Shown one piece after another: positions 28,844 to 39,414 of a stretch of 64,000 nucleotides of DNA; position 1 is the stretch's first letter, and the number at the start of each line of letters is the position of its first letter. Under the pieces are notes generated by a model. That model made no database searches. It saw only the letters and a program-made list of their open reading frames with translations, and was not told the origin of the DNA. A program made the position numbers and the translations under genes. This stretch comes from Phytoactinopolyspora halophila (GTDB lineage Bacteria > Actinomycetota > Actinomycetes > Jiangellales > Jiangellaceae): the NCBI RefSeq assembly GCF_003287285.1, contig NZ_QMIG01000014.1, positions 1-64,000 of the forward strand, given 5' to 3'.

Positions 28844-31356
28844 GCGTCACCTCCCGCGAGGTCATCCGAACTCTCGTCACCTGTTTCGCCGGCGGCTGCG
28901 AGCGTCACCACCGCTCCGGCTCCGACACCGAGATCGGCGTGTACGCGCGAGCCCGGGGAATTCTGCGGCACCCACACCACCCGGTCCGGCATCTCGGTGA
29001 TCGCCAGCGGCAGGGTGACGGCACCGGAGACCGTGCTGACCGTCAGCGGCTCGCCGTCGGCGATGCCGAGCTCGGCCGCCGTCGCAGCCGACAGCCGGGC
29101 CCGCGGCGCCGGCGCCGTCTGGGCGAGGTGGGGTTCCCCGTCCTGACCCCGCGCGGCATCGAGCATGGTCCGCCACGTTGCGAGCACGGCCTCGTTGGCG
29201 CCCGGTTCGGGGGGCACGTCGCTCCTGATGTCGAGCGGCGTCGGCGCCGCTCGCCACGTTCCGATCTCGTCGAGCTCGGCGCGGATCCCGGCGACGTCCC
29301 GGGTTCCGAGATCGATGTCGAGTTCGGACGCCACGGCGTCGAGCGCGCGCGCATCCGACCACGCGGCGCTCTCCTGCATGACCTTGGGGAATGGACGGTG
29401 CCGCCCCTCCCAGTTGACGAACGTGCCGGCCTTCTCCACCGGCGGCGCCACGGGGAGAACGATGTCAGCCAGGTCGGTCACGTCGCTCCGGCGCACCTCC
29501 AGGCTGAGAACGAAACCGGCCCGCTCCAGCGCCGAGCGGGCGGCCGCCGGATCGGGAAGATCCGTTAGCTCCACGCCCCCGACGACGGCACCGCTCAGCG
29601 AGCCTTCCGCGAGCGCCGATACGATCCCGTCCGTATCGCGGCCAGGGAGGGGTGGCAGGCTCGGCACGCCCCAGGCCGCTGTCATGTCGACGCGCGCTTC
29701 GGCATCGTCGATCGGACGGCCACCCGGGAGAAGGTGCGGCATCGCGCCGGCTTCTATCGCTCCGCGATCTCCCGCTCGGCGAGGAATCCACGCCAGCCGG
29801 GCGCCGGTCGCCTCGGCGAGCCGGGTCGCTGCTGTCAGCCCTCCCGGCACGCTGGCCAGACGCTCACCGACGAGCAGTACCGAGCCTGGCGCGGACAGTT
29901 CCCCGTGCACCCCGGACATCGCGCCCGAACCGGCGGCCACCGCGTCCAATGCCTGCGTTTCGGCTCCGGGAACGGTCGGGAGCAGCTGGCCGGAGAGTTT
30001 CTGCAATCCCCGGGTGGCGAACGGCGCGATCGAGAAGACTTTCGTCCCGCGGCGCATGGCCTTGCGCAGACGGAGGAAGACCGTTCCCGCTTCTTCCTCG
30101 GGTTCGAATCCGGCCAGCATCACGGCCGGGGCGGATTCCAGGCCAGAGAACGTCACCGCATCGTCGTCGCCGGGCCGAGTGGTGGCGATGCGCTGCAGGA
30201 ACGCGGCCTCCTCGGCCGAGTGCGCCCGTGCCCGGAAGTCAATGTCGTTGGTGCCGAGACCGATCCGGGCGAACTTGGCGTAGGCGTAGGCGTCTTCGAG
30301 TGTCACCCGGCCGCCAGTCAGGACACCCACCCCTTTGGCGTCGCGGGCGGCGGCAAGTCCACGCGCGGCCAGGGTCAGCGCCTCACGCCACGAGGCAGCT
30401 TCCAACTCGCCGGTTTCTTCGTCCCGCACGAGCGGATGCGTCAGCCGATCATCCAGGGTGAACGAACGGAACGCGAAGCGGTCCTTGTCAGTGATCCACT
30501 CTTCGTTCACCTCGGGATCGTCGCCGGACAGCCGGCGCATGACGGTACCCCGCCGGTGATCGACCCGGATCGCGCTGCCACAAGCGTCGTGCTCGGCAAC
30601 GCTGGGGACGGAGACGAGATCGAACGGCCGGGAGCGGAATCGGTACGCAGCCGACGTGAGCGCACCTACCGGGCAGATCTGGATGGTGTTCCCGGAGAAG
30701 TAGCTCTCGAACGGCTCTTTCTCGTAGATACCCACCTGCTGCAGTGCACCCCTTTCGAGCATCTCGATGAAGGGGTCACCGGCGATCTCCTGCGAAAACC
30801 GGGTGCACCGCGCGCAGAGCACGCAACGCTCCCGGTCAAGCAGGATCTGCGCGGAGATGTTGATCGGCTTGGGGAACGTCCGCTTCTTACCCTCATAGCG
30901 GGAATCGCCACGGCCGTTGCTCATCGCCTGGTTCTGCAGCGGACACTCGCCACCCTTGTCACAGACCGGGCAGTCGAGCGGATGGTTCATCAGCAGGAAC
31001 TCCATGATGCCCTGCTGCGCCTTGTCCGCCACGCGTGACGTCAACTGGGTCTTGACGACCATGCCGGGCATCACGGTGAGCGTGCACGACGCCTGCGGCT
31101 TGGGCATTGCCCGGCCGTTTCCCATGTCGGGAACCTCGACCAGGCACTGCCGACACGCCCCGGCCGGTTCCAGCAGTGGATGGTCACAGAACCGGGGAAT
31201 CTGGATACCGATCATCTCCGCCGCGCGGATGACCAGAGTCCCCTCCGGGACGCTCACCTCGAAACCATCGATGGTGAGCGTGACCAGGTTCTCCTTCTGC
31301 TCGACCGCGCCATCCGATGTGGAGTCGGTCGTGGTGGTCTTGCCAGTGACGGTCAT
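28840..31356 (-). CDS. nuoG: NADH-quinone oxidoreductase subunit G
   Basis: 838-residue iron-sulfur subunit. The N-terminal ferredoxin-like domain has Cys ligands in [16 protein letters not shown]. Then come [13 protein letters not shown] and [10 protein letters not shown] for [4Fe-4S] clusters, and a molybdopterin-oxidoreductase-like domain that is catalytically inactive in complex I. The C-terminal part retains [22 protein letters not shown] 31356 overlaps the nuoF stop (ATGA) and is preferred to a start 24 codons upstream in nuoF. It links NADH oxidation in NuoF to the membrane arm. Confidence 0.96.
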   Translation of the reverse strand: MTVTGKTTTTDSTSDGAVEQKENLVTLTIDGFEVSVPEGTLVIRAAEMIGIQIPRFCDHPLLEPAGACRQCLVEVPDMGNGRAMPKPQASCTLTVMPGMVVKTQLTSRVADKAQQGIMEFLLMNHPLDCPVCDKGGECPLQNQAMSNGRGDSRYEGKKRTFPKPINISAQILLDRERCVLCARCTRFSQEIAGDPFIEMLERGALQQVGIYEKEPFESYFSGNTIQICPVGALTSAAYRFRSRPFDLVSVPSVAEHDACGSAIRVDHRRGTVMRRLSGDDPEVNEEWITDKDRFAFRSFTLDDRLTHPLVRDEETGELEAASWREALTLAARGLAAARDAKGVGVLTGGRVTLEDAYAYAKFARIGLGTNDIDFRARAHSAEEAAFLQRIATTRPGDDDAVTFSGLESAPAVMLAGFEPEEEAGTVFLRLRKAMRRGTKVFSIAPFATRGLQKLSGQLLPTVPGAETQALDAVAAGSGAMSGVHGELSAPGSVLLVGERLASVPGGLTAATRLAEATGARLAWIPRRAGDRGAIEAGAMPHLLPGGRPIDDAEARVDMTAAWGVPSLPPLPGRDTDGIVSALAEGSLSGAVVGGVELTDLPDPAAARSALERAGFVLSLEVRRSDVTDLADIVLPVAPPVEKAGTFVNWEGRHRPFPKVMQESAAWSDARALDAVASELDIDLGTRDVAGIRAELDEIGTWRAAPTPLDIRSDVPPEPGANEAVLATWRTMLDAARGQDGEPHLAQTAPAPRARLSAATAAELGIADGEPLTVSTVSGAVTLPLAITEMPDRVVWVPQNSPGSRVHADLGVGAGAVVTLAAAGETGDESSDDLAGGDA

Positions 31357-32720
31357 GGAGCGTTGACCCCCGCTTCTTCCTGACGTTCGACGGCGAACAA
31401 CGCCGATGCCGCTGGATCGAATGGGCAACCACCGTGCTCGAAGTGCGCGATGTACTCGTCGCGGAAGTACTGGATCGACGAATCGATCGGCCCGACCCCG
31501 CCATCAGCGAGAGCACAGAACGAGCGCCCCGCGATGTTGTCGGTCAAATCGAGCGTCTTGTCGAGGTCGGCCTCGGTACCCTCGCCTTTTTCCAGCCGCT
31601 CAAGGATCTGGACCAGCCACCAGAATCCTTCCCGGCACGGTGTGCACTTGCCACACGACTCGTGCTTGTAGAACTCCGTCCAGCGCAGTGTCGCCCGGAC
31701 GACGCAGGTGGAGTCGTCGAAGATCTGCAGCGCCCGGGTACCGAGCATGGTTCCCGCGCTGACCATCTCTTCGAAGTCGAGCGGCAGGTCCGCGTGCGCG
31801 GCCGTGAGCATGGGTGTGGACGAGCCGCCCGGTGTCCAGAACTTCAGCTCCCTGCCACCCCGGATACCTCCGGCCATGTCGATGAGCTCGTTGAGGGTGA
31901 TGCCCAGCGGCGCCTCGTACTGGCCGGGACGGCTGACGTGGCCGGACAGGGAAAAGATCCCGTACCCCGGTGACTTCTCGCTTCCCATCAGCCGAAACCA
32001 GCTGGAGCCGTTGGCGACGATCGATGGCACGGAGGCGATGGTCTCGACGTTGTTCACGATGGTGGGCGAGGCGTACAGCCCTGCGACAGCGGGGAACGGC
32101 GGCTTGAGCCGGGGCTGGCCACGACGCCCTTCGAGGGAATCGAGCAGCGCCGTCTCCTCGCCACAGATGTACGCACCCGCGCCCACGTGCACGACGACAT
32201 CGATGTCATACCCCGAGCCCAGGATGTCGCGCCCCAGGTATCCGGCCTCGTACGCCTCGGTCACCGCCTGCTGCAACCGGCGGACGACATGCAGCACCTC
32301 GCCACGGACGTAGATGAACGCGAAATTGGACCCGATGGCATAGGCGGAGATGATGGTCCCCTCCACCAGGAGGTGCGGGTCGGCCATCATCAGCGGGATG
32401 TCCTTGCACGTCCCCGGTTCGGACTCGTCGGCGTTGACCACGAGATACGTCGGTTTCGGGCTGTCCTTGGGAACGAAGCTCCACTTCATACCGGCCGGGA
32501 AGCCCGCACCGCCCCGTCCACGCAGGCCGGAATCCTTCACCGCTTCGACGATGGACTCCGGGCTACGCTGCAGTGCCTGGCGCAGCGCCCGGTACCCGCC
32601 ATCCCGCTCGTAACCACGGAGGGTAAAGGAGTCCTCCTGGTCCCAGCGCGCCGTGAGCACCGGTGTCAGCGTGGCCGAGGCGTGCTCTTGTGTCGAGGAA
32701 GCCTCGGATGCAGTGGTCAC
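31353..32720 (-). CDS. nuoF: NADH-quinone oxidoreductase subunit F
   Basis: 455-residue NADH- and FMN-binding subunit. Glycine-rich NADH/FMN segments are [16 protein letters not shown] and the [20 protein letters not shown] loop. The [4Fe-4S] ligands are in [15 protein letters not shown] 32720 overlaps the nuoE stop (GTGA) and discards an Arg-rich upstream extension read inside nuoE. Catalyses the entry of electrons from NADH. Confidence 0.96.
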   Translation of the reverse strand: MTTASEASSTQEHASATLTPVLTARWDQEDSFTLRGYERDGGYRALRQALQRSPESIVEAVKDSGLRGRGGAGFPAGMKWSFVPKDSPKPTYLVVNADESEPGTCKDIPLMMADPHLLVEGTIISAYAIGSNFAFIYVRGEVLHVVRRLQQAVTEAYEAGYLGRDILGSGYDIDVVVHVGAGAYICGEETALLDSLEGRRGQPRLKPPFPAVAGLYASPTIVNNVETIASVPSIVANGSSWFRLMGSEKSPGYGIFSLSGHVSRPGQYEAPLGITLNELIDMAGGIRGGRELKFWTPGGSSTPMLTAAHADLPLDFEEMVSAGTMLGTRALQIFDDSTCVVRATLRWTEFYKHESCGKCTPCREGFWWLVQILERLEKGEGTEADLDKTLDLTDNIAGRSFCALADGGVGPIDSSIQYFRDEYIAHFEHGGCPFDPAASALFAVERQEEAGVNAP

Positions 32721-33487
32721 TTCTTCTCTCCTCCAGTGGTCTCGTCGCCGCCGTCCGTGGCGGCGTTGAGGGCCGTCTGGCCACCTTCGGGCGCGGTCCA
32801 GCCTTCCTCGCGAGCCAACCGCAAGCCGGCGAGCGACGCCGATCCGGCCGCAGGGCCCTCGTTCGCCAAACCGTCGGGAAATCCCGCGAGCACGCGCTCG
32901 GCCTGTTTCCACGAGCACACCCGTGGCCCTCGCGTCGAGGTGACCTCGCCTCCCGAGCGCAACGTGTCGACGAGCTCGCGCGCCGACTCGGGCGTCTGGT
33001 TGTCGACGAATTCCCAGTTCACCATCACCACGGGGGCGTAGTCACAGGCAGCGTTGCACTCGACGCGCTCCAGCGAGATCCGGCCATCCTCGGTGGTCTC
33101 GTCGTGGCTGATGCCGAGGTGATCGGCCAGCTCATCCCAGATGATGTCGCCGCCCATGATCGCGCAAAGGGTGTTGGTACAAACACCGACGTGATACTCA
33201 CCGACCGGGCGGCGCTTGTACATCGTGTAGAAGGTCGCGACCGCCGCTACCTCGGCTTCGGTCAGCCCGAGCACGTCCGCGCACATCTCGATCCCGGCCG
33301 GCGTCACGTAGCCCTCGTATGACTGAACCAAATGCAGCATCGGCAGCAACGCCGAGCGCGACTCCGGATAGCGAGCGACGATCTCGAGCATCTCGGCCCG
33401 CACGCTCGCGTCGAGCCGGGTGCCAGCGTCCTCGGTCACGTCGGATCCGTCCCTCTCGGTCATCTCACCGCCACCTTCACTGGTCAT
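32717..33487 (-). CDS. nuoE: NADH-quinone oxidoreductase subunit E
   Basis: 256-residue thioredoxin-like subunit with one [2Fe-2S] cluster. Ligands are CTNTLC and [12 protein letters not shown] 33487 overlaps the nuoD stop (ATGA); a second ATG at 33463 is possible. The C-terminus continues about 70 residues beyond the core with a low-complexity end, as in other actinobacteria. Confidence 0.94.
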   Translation of the reverse strand: MTSEGGGEMTERDGSDVTEDAGTRLDASVRAEMLEIVARYPESRSALLPMLHLVQSYEGYVTPAGIEMCADVLGLTEAEVAAVATFYTMYKRRPVGEYHVGVCTNTLCAIMGGDIIWDELADHLGISHDETTEDGRISLERVECNAACDYAPVVMVNWEFVDNQTPESARELVDTLRSGGEVTSTRGPRVCSWKQAERVLAGFPDGLANEGPAAGSASLAGLRLAREEGWTAPEGGQTALNAATDGGDETTGGEKK

Positions 33488-34839
33488 CGGTCGCACCCGC
33501 CCATGACCGGATCGATACTTGCCAGCGCAACGATGACGTCCGCGACCATACCGCCCTCGCACATGGCGGCGACGGCCTGGAGGTTGTTGAACGACGGGTC
33601 GCGGAAGTGCACCCGGTACGGACGGGTGCCGCCTTCGGAGACCACGTGCGCGCCCAGCTCACCACGTGGGCTCTCGACCGGCACGTAGACCTCTCCCGGC
33701 GGTACCCGGAACCCCTCGGTCACCAGCTTGAAATGATGGATCAACGCCTCCATCGACTCGCCCATGATGTGCCGGATGTGGTCAAGCGAATTGCCCATAC
33801 CGTCGGACCCGATGGCCAGCTGGGCGGGCCAGGCGATCTTCTTGTCCTCGACCATCACCGGACCCGGTTCCAGACGGTCCAGACACTGTTCGATGATCTT
33901 CAGCGATTCCTTGATCTCGTCGACGCGGATCCGGAACCGCCCGTAGGAATCGCACGTATCGCGGGTGGGCACGTCGAACTCATACGTCTCGTAGCCGCAA
34001 TACGGTTGGGTCTTGCGCAAATCCCACGGCAGGCCCGTCGCTCGCAGGATCGGACCGGTGATCCCCAGGGCCATGCACCCGGCCAGGTCGAGATAGCCGT
34101 TCTCCTGGGTACGTCCCTTGAAGATCGGATTCTCGTTACAGAACGCTTCGATCTCGCCGATGTGATCCCACATCCAGCGCAGGTACTCGCGCACGCTCTC
34201 CACGGCGCCCGGCGGAAGGTCCTGAGCGACACCCCCGGGCCGGATGTAGGCGCTGTTCATCCGCAAGCCGGTGATGAGCTCGAACAGGTCGAGGGTGCGC
34301 TCGCGTTCCCGGAACCCCACGGTCATCACGGTCAGGGCGCCCATCTCCATACCACCGGTGGCGATCGCCACCAGATGCGAAGAGATCCGGTTGAGCTCCA
34401 TCATCATGACCCGGATGACGTTGGCACGCTCGGGGATATCGTCCGAGATCCCGAGGAGTTTCTCGACCCCGAAGACGTATGCCGCTTCGTTGAAGAACGG
34501 CGCCAGGTAGTCCATCCGCGTCACGAACGTGACGCCCTGCGTCCAGTTCCGATACTCCAGGTTCTTCTCGATCCCGGTGTGCAGGTAGCCGAGCCCGACG
34601 CGGGCCTCCCGCACGATCTCGCCGTCGAGTTCGAGGATCAGCCGCAGCACCCCGTGGGTCGAGGGATGCTGTGGCCCCATGTTGACCACGATCCGTTCTT
34701 CACCGGCCGCGGCTGCCCCGACGACGTCGTCCCAGTCTTGACCCGTGACGGTGTAGACCGGACCCTCCGTCGTCTCACGGACGCCCGCGTATGGATCGTC
34801 ATCGCGATCGGTCGTCGAGAAGGTGGCATCAGCATTCAT
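33484..34839 (-). CDS. nuoD: NADH-quinone oxidoreductase subunit D
   Basis: 451-residue subunit that builds the quinone pocket with NuoB and NuoH. Conserved [14 protein letters not shown] carries the quinone-binding His, and [19 protein letters not shown] is diagnostic. The C-terminus ends DPVMGGCDR, the usual NuoD end. ATG 34839 follows the nuoC stop by 16 bases, without overlap. Confidence 0.96.
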   Translation of the reverse strand: MNADATFSTTDRDDDPYAGVRETTEGPVYTVTGQDWDDVVGAAAAGEERIVVNMGPQHPSTHGVLRLILELDGEIVREARVGLGYLHTGIEKNLEYRNWTQGVTFVTRMDYLAPFFNEAAYVFGVEKLLGISDDIPERANVIRVMMMELNRISSHLVAIATGGMEMGALTVMTVGFRERERTLDLFELITGLRMNSAYIRPGGVAQDLPPGAVESVREYLRWMWDHIGEIEAFCNENPIFKGRTQENGYLDLAGCMALGITGPILRATGLPWDLRKTQPYCGYETYEFDVPTRDTCDSYGRFRIRVDEIKESLKIIEQCLDRLEPGPVMVEDKKIAWPAQLAIGSDGMGNSLDHIRHIMGESMEALIHHFKLVTEGFRVPPGEVYVPVESPRGELGAHVVSEGGTRPYRVHFRDPSFNNLQAVAAMCEGGMVADVIVALASIDPVMGGCDR

Positions 34840-34855
34840 AGGTCACACCCGCACA

Positions 34856-35596
34856 TCAGTGATAAGCCCTCCGCTCGTCCGGCGGCGGGATCGTCGCACC
34901 CTTGTACTCGACGGGGATCCCGCCGAGCGGATAATCCTTGCGCTGTGGATGGCCGGGCCAATCGTCCGGCATCTCGATCCGGGTCAACGCCGGGTGCCCG
35001 TCGAAAATGATGCCGAAGAAGTCGTAGGTCTCCCGCTCGTGCCAGTTGGCCGACGGGTATGTCTCCGTGACCGTCGGCAAGTGCGGGTCCTCGTCCGGAC
35101 ACACCGATTCGAGGGTGACCCGGCGGTTGTGCGTGATCGACAAGAGCTGATAGCACGCGTGCAGTTCGCGCCCTTCCTCGTGGGGGTAGTGGATACCGTT
35201 GACCCCGAGACACATCTCGAAGCGCAGTGCGGGATCGTCGCGGAACACGCGCACGGCCTCAGCCAACCGCTCACGCTTGATGAAGAACGTCATCTGCCCG
35301 CGGTCGACGATGACTTTCTCGATCACGTCGTCGCCCAGGCCGGCCTGTTCGAGAGCCGTGCCGACCTCGTCACCGAGCTGTTCGAACTCGTCGTCCCACG
35401 GGCGGGGCGTCGAGCTCCCCCGGATCGGACTCGTATCGCGTACGACGAGGCGGCCGTATCCGGACGTGTCCCCCGAGTCCTCCGCTCCGAACATGCCACG
35501 ACGTGTGGGGTGCGGAGGAGGCAGCTCCGGGCCGGTAGGTTCGGCCGGCAGGCTCTCCTCGTCCGTGCCTGGTCTTTCCTCTCGTTCGTCCGTCAC
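34856..35596 (-). CDS. nuoC: NADH-quinone oxidoreductase subunit C
   Basis: 246-residue hydrophilic subunit. The signature [17 protein letters not shown] and the terminal QRKDYPLGG identify the 30-kDa subunit family. An acidic, Pro-rich N-terminal extension of about 50 residues precedes the core. GTG 35596 overlaps the nuoB stop (GTGA). Confidence 0.95.
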   Translation of the reverse strand: MTDEREERPGTDEESLPAEPTGPELPPPHPTRRGMFGAEDSGDTSGYGRLVVRDTSPIRGSSTPRPWDDEFEQLGDEVGTALEQAGLGDDVIEKVIVDRGQMTFFIKRERLAEAVRVFRDDPALRFEMCLGVNGIHYPHEEGRELHACYQLLSITHNRRVTLESVCPDEDPHLPTVTETYPSANWHERETYDFFGIIFDGHPALTRIEMPDDWPGHPQRKDYPLGGIPVEYKGATIPPPDERRAYH

Positions 35597-36147
35597 TGCA
35601 GCAGACCCTTCATCTCGTGGGTCGGTGTCGCGCCGAGGGCGTCCTGCTCGGCTTGAGCTTCCTCCGCCTCCCGGTGAGCGCCGAGCTTGCCGTGCTGGAT
35701 CTGTTCGTGCAGCTTGATGATCGCGTCCATCAGCATCTCCGGACGCGGCGGGCAGCCCGGCAGGTAGATGTCCACCGGCACCACGTGATCCACGCCCTGA
35801 ACGATCGCGTAGTTGTTGAACATTCCGCCGGTACTCGCGCAGACGCCCATCGACAGCACCCACTTCGGGTTGGCCATCTGGTCATAGATCTGGCGCAGCA
35901 CCGGCGCCATCTTCTGGCTCACCCGGCCGGCAACGATCATCAGGTCCGCTTGCCGCGGTGAGGCGCGAAAGACCTCCATACCGAAGCGCGACGAATCGTG
36001 CCGCGGCGTGCCGTAGGACATCATCTCGATGGCGCAGCACGCCAGGCCGAACGTGGCTGGCCACATCGAGCCCTTCCGCATCCAACCGGCCAGGTTCTCG
36101 ACCGTGCTGAGCAGGACTCCCGATGGAAGTTTCTCCTCGATACCCAT
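35593..36147 (-). CDS. nuoB: NADH-quinone oxidoreductase subunit B
   Basis: 184-residue subunit holding the terminal [4Fe-4S] cluster N2. Adjacent cysteines are in [10 protein letters not shown], with further ligands in MGVCASTGG and [12 protein letters not shown] 36147 starts the conserved [10 protein letters not shown] and has GGGAG 7 bases upstream. Confidence 0.96.
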   Translation of the reverse strand: MGIEEKLPSGVLLSTVENLAGWMRKGSMWPATFGLACCAIEMMSYGTPRHDSSRFGMEVFRASPRQADLMIVAGRVSQKMAPVLRQIYDQMANPKWVLSMGVCASTGGMFNNYAIVQGVDHVVPVDIYLPGCPPRPEMLMDAIIKLHEQIQHGKLGAHREAEEAQAEQDALGATPTHEMKGLLQ

Positions 36148-36163
36148 GGTCACACTCCCTTCG

Positions 36164-36523
36164 TCAGTCCCATTCCAGCCCGCCACGGCGCCATTCGTAG
36201 ACGAACGGCACGGTGATGAGGAACAAGAACGTCACCATCGCGACGAAACCGAAGACCCCGAGGTGGTCGAAGCGAACCGCCCATGGATAGAGGAAGATGA
36301 TCTCGATGTCGAAGATGATGAACGTCATCGCCGTGAGGTAGTACTTGATCGGGATGCGCCCACCGCCCACCGGCTGGGGCGTCGGCTCGATACCGCACTC
36401 GTAGGAGTCGAGCCGCGCACGGTTGTACCGCTTCGGCCCGATCACGGTCGAGACCACCACTGAGAACACCGCGAACACGGCGCCCAGGATGATCAATCCG
36501 ATCATCGGCGCGTACAGATCCAC
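36164..36523 (-). CDS. nuoA: NADH-quinone oxidoreductase subunit A
   Basis: 119-residue, three-helix membrane subunit. The conserved loop YECGIEP and the [15 protein letters not shown] helix are diagnostic. GTG 36523 is the start. First gene of the nuo series, 80 bases downstream of the geranylgeranyl-reductase-family gene and probably cotranscribed with it. Confidence 0.95.
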   Translation of the reverse strand: MDLYAPMIGLIILGAVFAVFSVVVSTVIGPKRYNRARLDSYECGIEPTPQPVGGGRIPIKYYLTAMTFIIFDIEIIFLYPWAVRFDHLGVFGFVAMVTFLFLITVPFVYEWRRGGLEWD

Positions 36524-36603
36524 GCGCGCTCAGCTCCCTTCGGTCATCTCTGTCATGCACGCCTTCATTTCCCGGTGATGCGAGTCCACATTCTGCCCGT
36601 GCC

Positions 36604-37896
36604 TCATGCCGCCGGAGCCACTCGGGTCAGGGTGTTGATGACGCGGTCGTGGACGTCACCGTCACGGTGATCGGTGAGGTTGGCGAGCAACTTCAGCGTG
36701 AACTGCATCAACCATGGACGTGGTAGTCCGTGATTCGTCGCGATCTTCATGATTCGTGGATCTCCGATCAGGCGGAGAAAGGTACGTCCCAACGTGAAGT
36801 AGCCACCGTGCTCGCGCTTGAGCTCGGCCGCATACTGCTGGAGGACGCGCTCACGGATGGCAGGGGTGTCGCGGGCGAGCGCGTCGGCGATCATCGTCGC
36901 CGCGAGGCTTGCCGCCTCCATCGCGTAGTCGATGCCCTCGCCATTGAACGGATTGACCATGCCTCCGGAATCGCCCACGAGCAGGACGCCGTGACTGTAG
37001 TGCGGCTGCCGGTTGAACCCCATCGGAAGCGCCGCGCTGCGGATTCCACCGACCTGGTTCTCTTCGGTGAACCCCCACTCTCGTGGCGTCTGTGCGACCC
37101 ACCGGCGGAGCAAATCTCGGTAGTCGACGCGGCCGAATGCCCGGGACGTGTTGGGGATGCCCAGCCCGACGTTGCTCGTGCCGTTGCCGGTGCCGAAGAT
37201 CCACCCATAGCCCGGCAACAGGTCGCTGCCACCACGCTCGTTCGGTACCGACAGTTGCAGCCACGATTCCATCCACTCGTCGTCGTGGCGGGGGCTCTTG
37301 TAATACGTGCGCACGGCGACCCCGAGCGGGCGATCATCGCGCCGGTGAATACCGAGTGCCGTCGCCAGCCGCGACGACGTGCCGTCGGCCGCCACTACTA
37401 GCCGGGCGCGGTAGCTCTGCGGTGCACCACTCGCGCGGCCCCGGCTGTCCACCGGCTTGGCGCGCACGCCCACCACGGTTCCGCTGCGCTCGTCGATCAG
37501 TGGCGCGGTCACGTTGGTACTTTCGAGCAGCCGCGCCCCGGCCGCTTCGGCGTGCCGGGCAAGCAGGTGATCGAAATCGAGCCGGGTCCGCACCAGCCCG
37601 TAGTTCGGGTAGCTGGTGAGCTCGGGCCACGGAAGGTGCAAACGCATCCCACCGCCGATGATCCGCAGACCCTTGTTCCGGATCCACCCCGGACCCGAGG
37701 TATCCACGCCCATCCGCACGAGCTGCCGCACCGCGCGTGGCGTCAGCCCGTCGCCACACACCTTGTCGCGCGGGAACGACGCCTTGTCCAGCATCAGAAC
37801 GTCGAGACCCGAACGAGCCAGGTAATACGCTGCCGTCGATCCGGCCGGGCCGGCACCGACCACGATGACGTCAGCGTCGCCGGCCTGTACGTTCAT
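36604..37896 (-). CDS. Geranylgeranyl-reductase-family flavoprotein, probable menaquinone beta-reductase (MenJ-like)
   Basis: 430 residues. The N-terminal FAD-binding Rossmann motif is VVGAGPAGSTAAYYLA, followed by FPRDKVCGDGLTPRAV, the geranylgeranyl reductase signature; a second FAD motif is in LLVGDSGGMVNPFNGEGI. The family saturates isoprenoid double bonds. In Mycobacterium tuberculosis MenJ reduces one unit of the menaquinone chain and is encoded near menG and grcC1. Here a polyprenyl synthase, menG and complex I are nearby, which favours MenJ activity over archaeal-type lipid or chlorophyll roles. ATG 37896 follows GAGGGA. Lies just upstream of nuoA, with a perfect palindrome in its promoter region. 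Confidence 0.85.
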   Translation of the reverse strand: MNVQAGDADVIVVGAGPAGSTAAYYLARSGLDVLMLDKASFPRDKVCGDGLTPRAVRQLVRMGVDTSGPGWIRNKGLRIIGGGMRLHLPWPELTSYPNYGLVRTRLDFDHLLARHAEAAGARLLESTNVTAPLIDERSGTVVGVRAKPVDSRGRASGAPQSYRARLVVAADGTSSRLATALGIHRRDDRPLGVAVRTYYKSPRHDDEWMESWLQLSVPNERGGSDLLPGYGWIFGTGNGTSNVGLGIPNTSRAFGRVDYRDLLRRWVAQTPREWGFTEENQVGGIRSAALPMGFNRQPHYSHGVLLVGDSGGMVNPFNGEGIDYAMEAASLAATMIADALARDTPAIRERVLQQYAAELKREHGGYFTLGRTFLRLIGDPRIMKIATNHGLPRPWLMQFTLKLLANLTDHRDGDVHDRVINTLTRVAPAA

Positions 37897-37960
37897 CGGT
37901 CCCTCAGCACCCGTCGCTATCGGTCCATTCTGATCGGAAGTACGGAGCACCGGCGCTCAC

Positions 37961-37984
37961 AGTTCGTGAATATGTTCACGAACT
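37961..37984. promoter_or_regulatory. Perfect 10-base-arm palindrome before the MenJ-like/nuo block
   Basis: AGTTCGTGAA (37961-37970) and TTCACGAACT (37975-37984) flank TATG. It lies 65 bases upstream of the MenJ-like start. On the minus strand a plausible promoter is TTGGTC, 18 bases, CATATT, with the -10 at 37969-37974 in the centre of the palindrome. A repressor bound here would block the promoter. The regulator is unknown. Confidence 0.65.
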
Positions 37985-38233
37985 CACTTCCTGACCAAGT
38001 GTAGGACCTCCCTTCCGCCGCTTTCGACCGGGGCCGACCCATCTGACCTGCGGACTTTACGCATGATCGACGTTGCGAAATTCCGGCTGGCTCCCACGAG
38101 CTCGCCTGCCGGTGCACGCCAGGCTCGATTTCCGGGCTGGCAACCGAAAGCTGTCGACCTCCGACAATCCCGCCGACATGGTCGTCGGCTCGTTCGCGGG
38201 CACACCTTCTTCCTACTTCTGTCGATAGTTGAT

Positions 38234-38274
38234 CGAAACATATTGACCTGTCGACAGGTTACTTCTATGTTTCG
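38234..38274 (+). promoter_or_regulatory. Sigma-70-like promoter embedded in nested palindromes
   Basis: TTGACC (38243-38248) and TATGTT (38266-38271) are separated by 17 bases, a good housekeeping promoter facing the Tat-exported TIM-barrel gene. The spacer contains the perfect palindrome ACCTGTCGACAGGT (38246-38259). Outer 9-base arms CGAAACATA (38234-38242) and TATGTTTCG (38266-38274) enclose the whole unit and overlap the -10. This is the layout of a repressible promoter with one or two operators. The predicted leader is about 145 bases. Confidence 0.65.
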
Positions 38275-38424
38275 GGTCTATAACTAACAAAAGTAGTCGC
38301 CCCAATGGACGGAGGTGACGGCGCCGCGACTGCTTTCCGAGCACGGCTGTCCTCGATTCCCTTGTCCCATTTCCTTGTCCGGTCCCTGATTCCCGATTCC
38401 GGTTCGAGTCACGAGGAGACCCCC

Positions 38425-39402
38425 ATGGCACACACGAAGATCGATCGACGTCGGTTCCTCAGCGCCCTCGCCGGCACCACCGCCGCAGCCGGTACCGCCG
38501 CATTCGCCGGGGCCACTACCGCCGGAGCCACCACCGCCGCGCGTCCCTCCGGCTCGCTTCGCCGCCGCCTCATACCCCCGGGGCGGATCGGCATCCAGCT
38601 GTGGAGCGTGCGCGATGCCATCGCCGAGCTCGGCTTCCGGGTCGTACTCGAAGAGCTCGCCCGGATGGGATTCGTGCACATCGAGTTCGCCGGCTACTCA
38701 TCGCCGGCCGAGCCAGACATCACGCCGGCCCAGATCCGCCAGTTGCTCGACGACAACGGGTTGAACGGAATCGGAGGACACCGCGGCATCGCCGACTTCC
38801 GCAACAACATGGAGGCCGAGCTCGACATCGCCGAAACGATGGGATTTCCCTACATCGGCACCGCCAACGAGCCGGTGTCCCCCGGCAACCGGACCGTCGA
38901 CGGATACAAGGCGGCCGCCGACGAATTCAACAGCTTCGGGGAGGCCGCCAGGGCACGCGGCCTCAAGTGGTACCACCACAACCACCACAACGAGTTCCGA
39001 TTCGCCGCCGACAACCCGGAGGTGCGGCTCTATGACCTGCTGCTATCCGAAACCGATCCGCATTTGGTCTATCTCGAACTAGACATCTACTGGGCCTACG
39101 TGGGCCAGCACATCGCACCGGGCTTCGATCCCGTCGACTACGTCAAGGCACATTCCCATCGCTACCCGCTGTTCCACACCAAGGACGGAGCGCGCCGTCC
39201 CGACCTGCCACACGGGTACGAGATGACCGAATTCGGCGAGGGCGACATCGACTACGAGAGCTTCTACCGTGCGCTGCCACGACGTGGCTCGTACGTATCG
39301 CTGTGGGAGCAGGACAACGCTCCCGCCACCCCGGCGGACGGCGGGGGAAGCCTCGGCGCGGCCGAACGAAGCTGCGCCGCCATGAAAGGTCTGCGCGGCT
39401 GA
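38425..39402 (+). CDS. Tat-exported sugar phosphate isomerase/epimerase-like protein
   Basis: 325 residues. A twin-arginine signal (DRRRFLSALAG, then an Ala/Thr-rich hydrophobic stretch) precedes a xylose-isomerase-like TIM barrel. The barrel starts GRIGIQLWSVRDA and has likely metal residues in LELDIYWAY and FHTKDGA. Export by Tat implies folding with cofactor or metal in the cytoplasm and function outside. Related secreted proteins are often linked to sugar metabolism, and the role is unknown. ATG 38425 is chosen because GAGGAG (38413-38418) precedes it and the Tat motif follows. The gene ends 12 bases from the convergent phosphosulfolactate-synthase homologue. Confidence 0.82.
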   Translation: MAHTKIDRRRFLSALAGTTAAAGTAAFAGATTAGATTAARPSGSLRRRLIPPGRIGIQLWSVRDAIAELGFRVVLEELARMGFVHIEFAGYSSPAEPDITPAQIRQLLDDNGLNGIGGHRGIADFRNNMEAELDIAETMGFPYIGTANEPVSPGNRTVDGYKAAADEFNSFGEAARARGLKWYHHNHHNEFRFAADNPEVRLYDLLLSETDPHLVYLELDIYWAYVGQHIAPGFDPVDYVKAHSHRYPLFHTKDGARRPDLPHGYEMTEFGEGDIDYESFYRALPRRGSYVSLWEQDNAPATPADGGGSLGAAERSCAAMKGLRG

Positions 39403-39414
39403 ACTCCGGCGCGT

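Larger units (their letters stand above)
37897..38424. other. 528-base divergent intergenic region
   Basis: Separates the MenJ-like gene (minus) from the Tat-exported TIM-barrel gene (plus). It holds two strong inverted repeats, listed separately. Small open frames here lack ribosome sites and normal codon bias. The stretch 38000-38230 shows nothing I can name, and it is less GC-rich than the flanking genes towards 38290. Confidence 0.6.

Noticed and set aside
37984-38241. Minus-strand open frame in the divergent intergenic region
   Set aside because: No ribosome site or known domain, Arg/Ser-rich composition, and it crosses regulatory palindromes.
38305-38424. Longer N-terminus for the Tat-exported TIM-barrel protein
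   Set aside because: The upstream ATG lacks a ribosome site and would bury the twin-arginine signal 40 residues inside.
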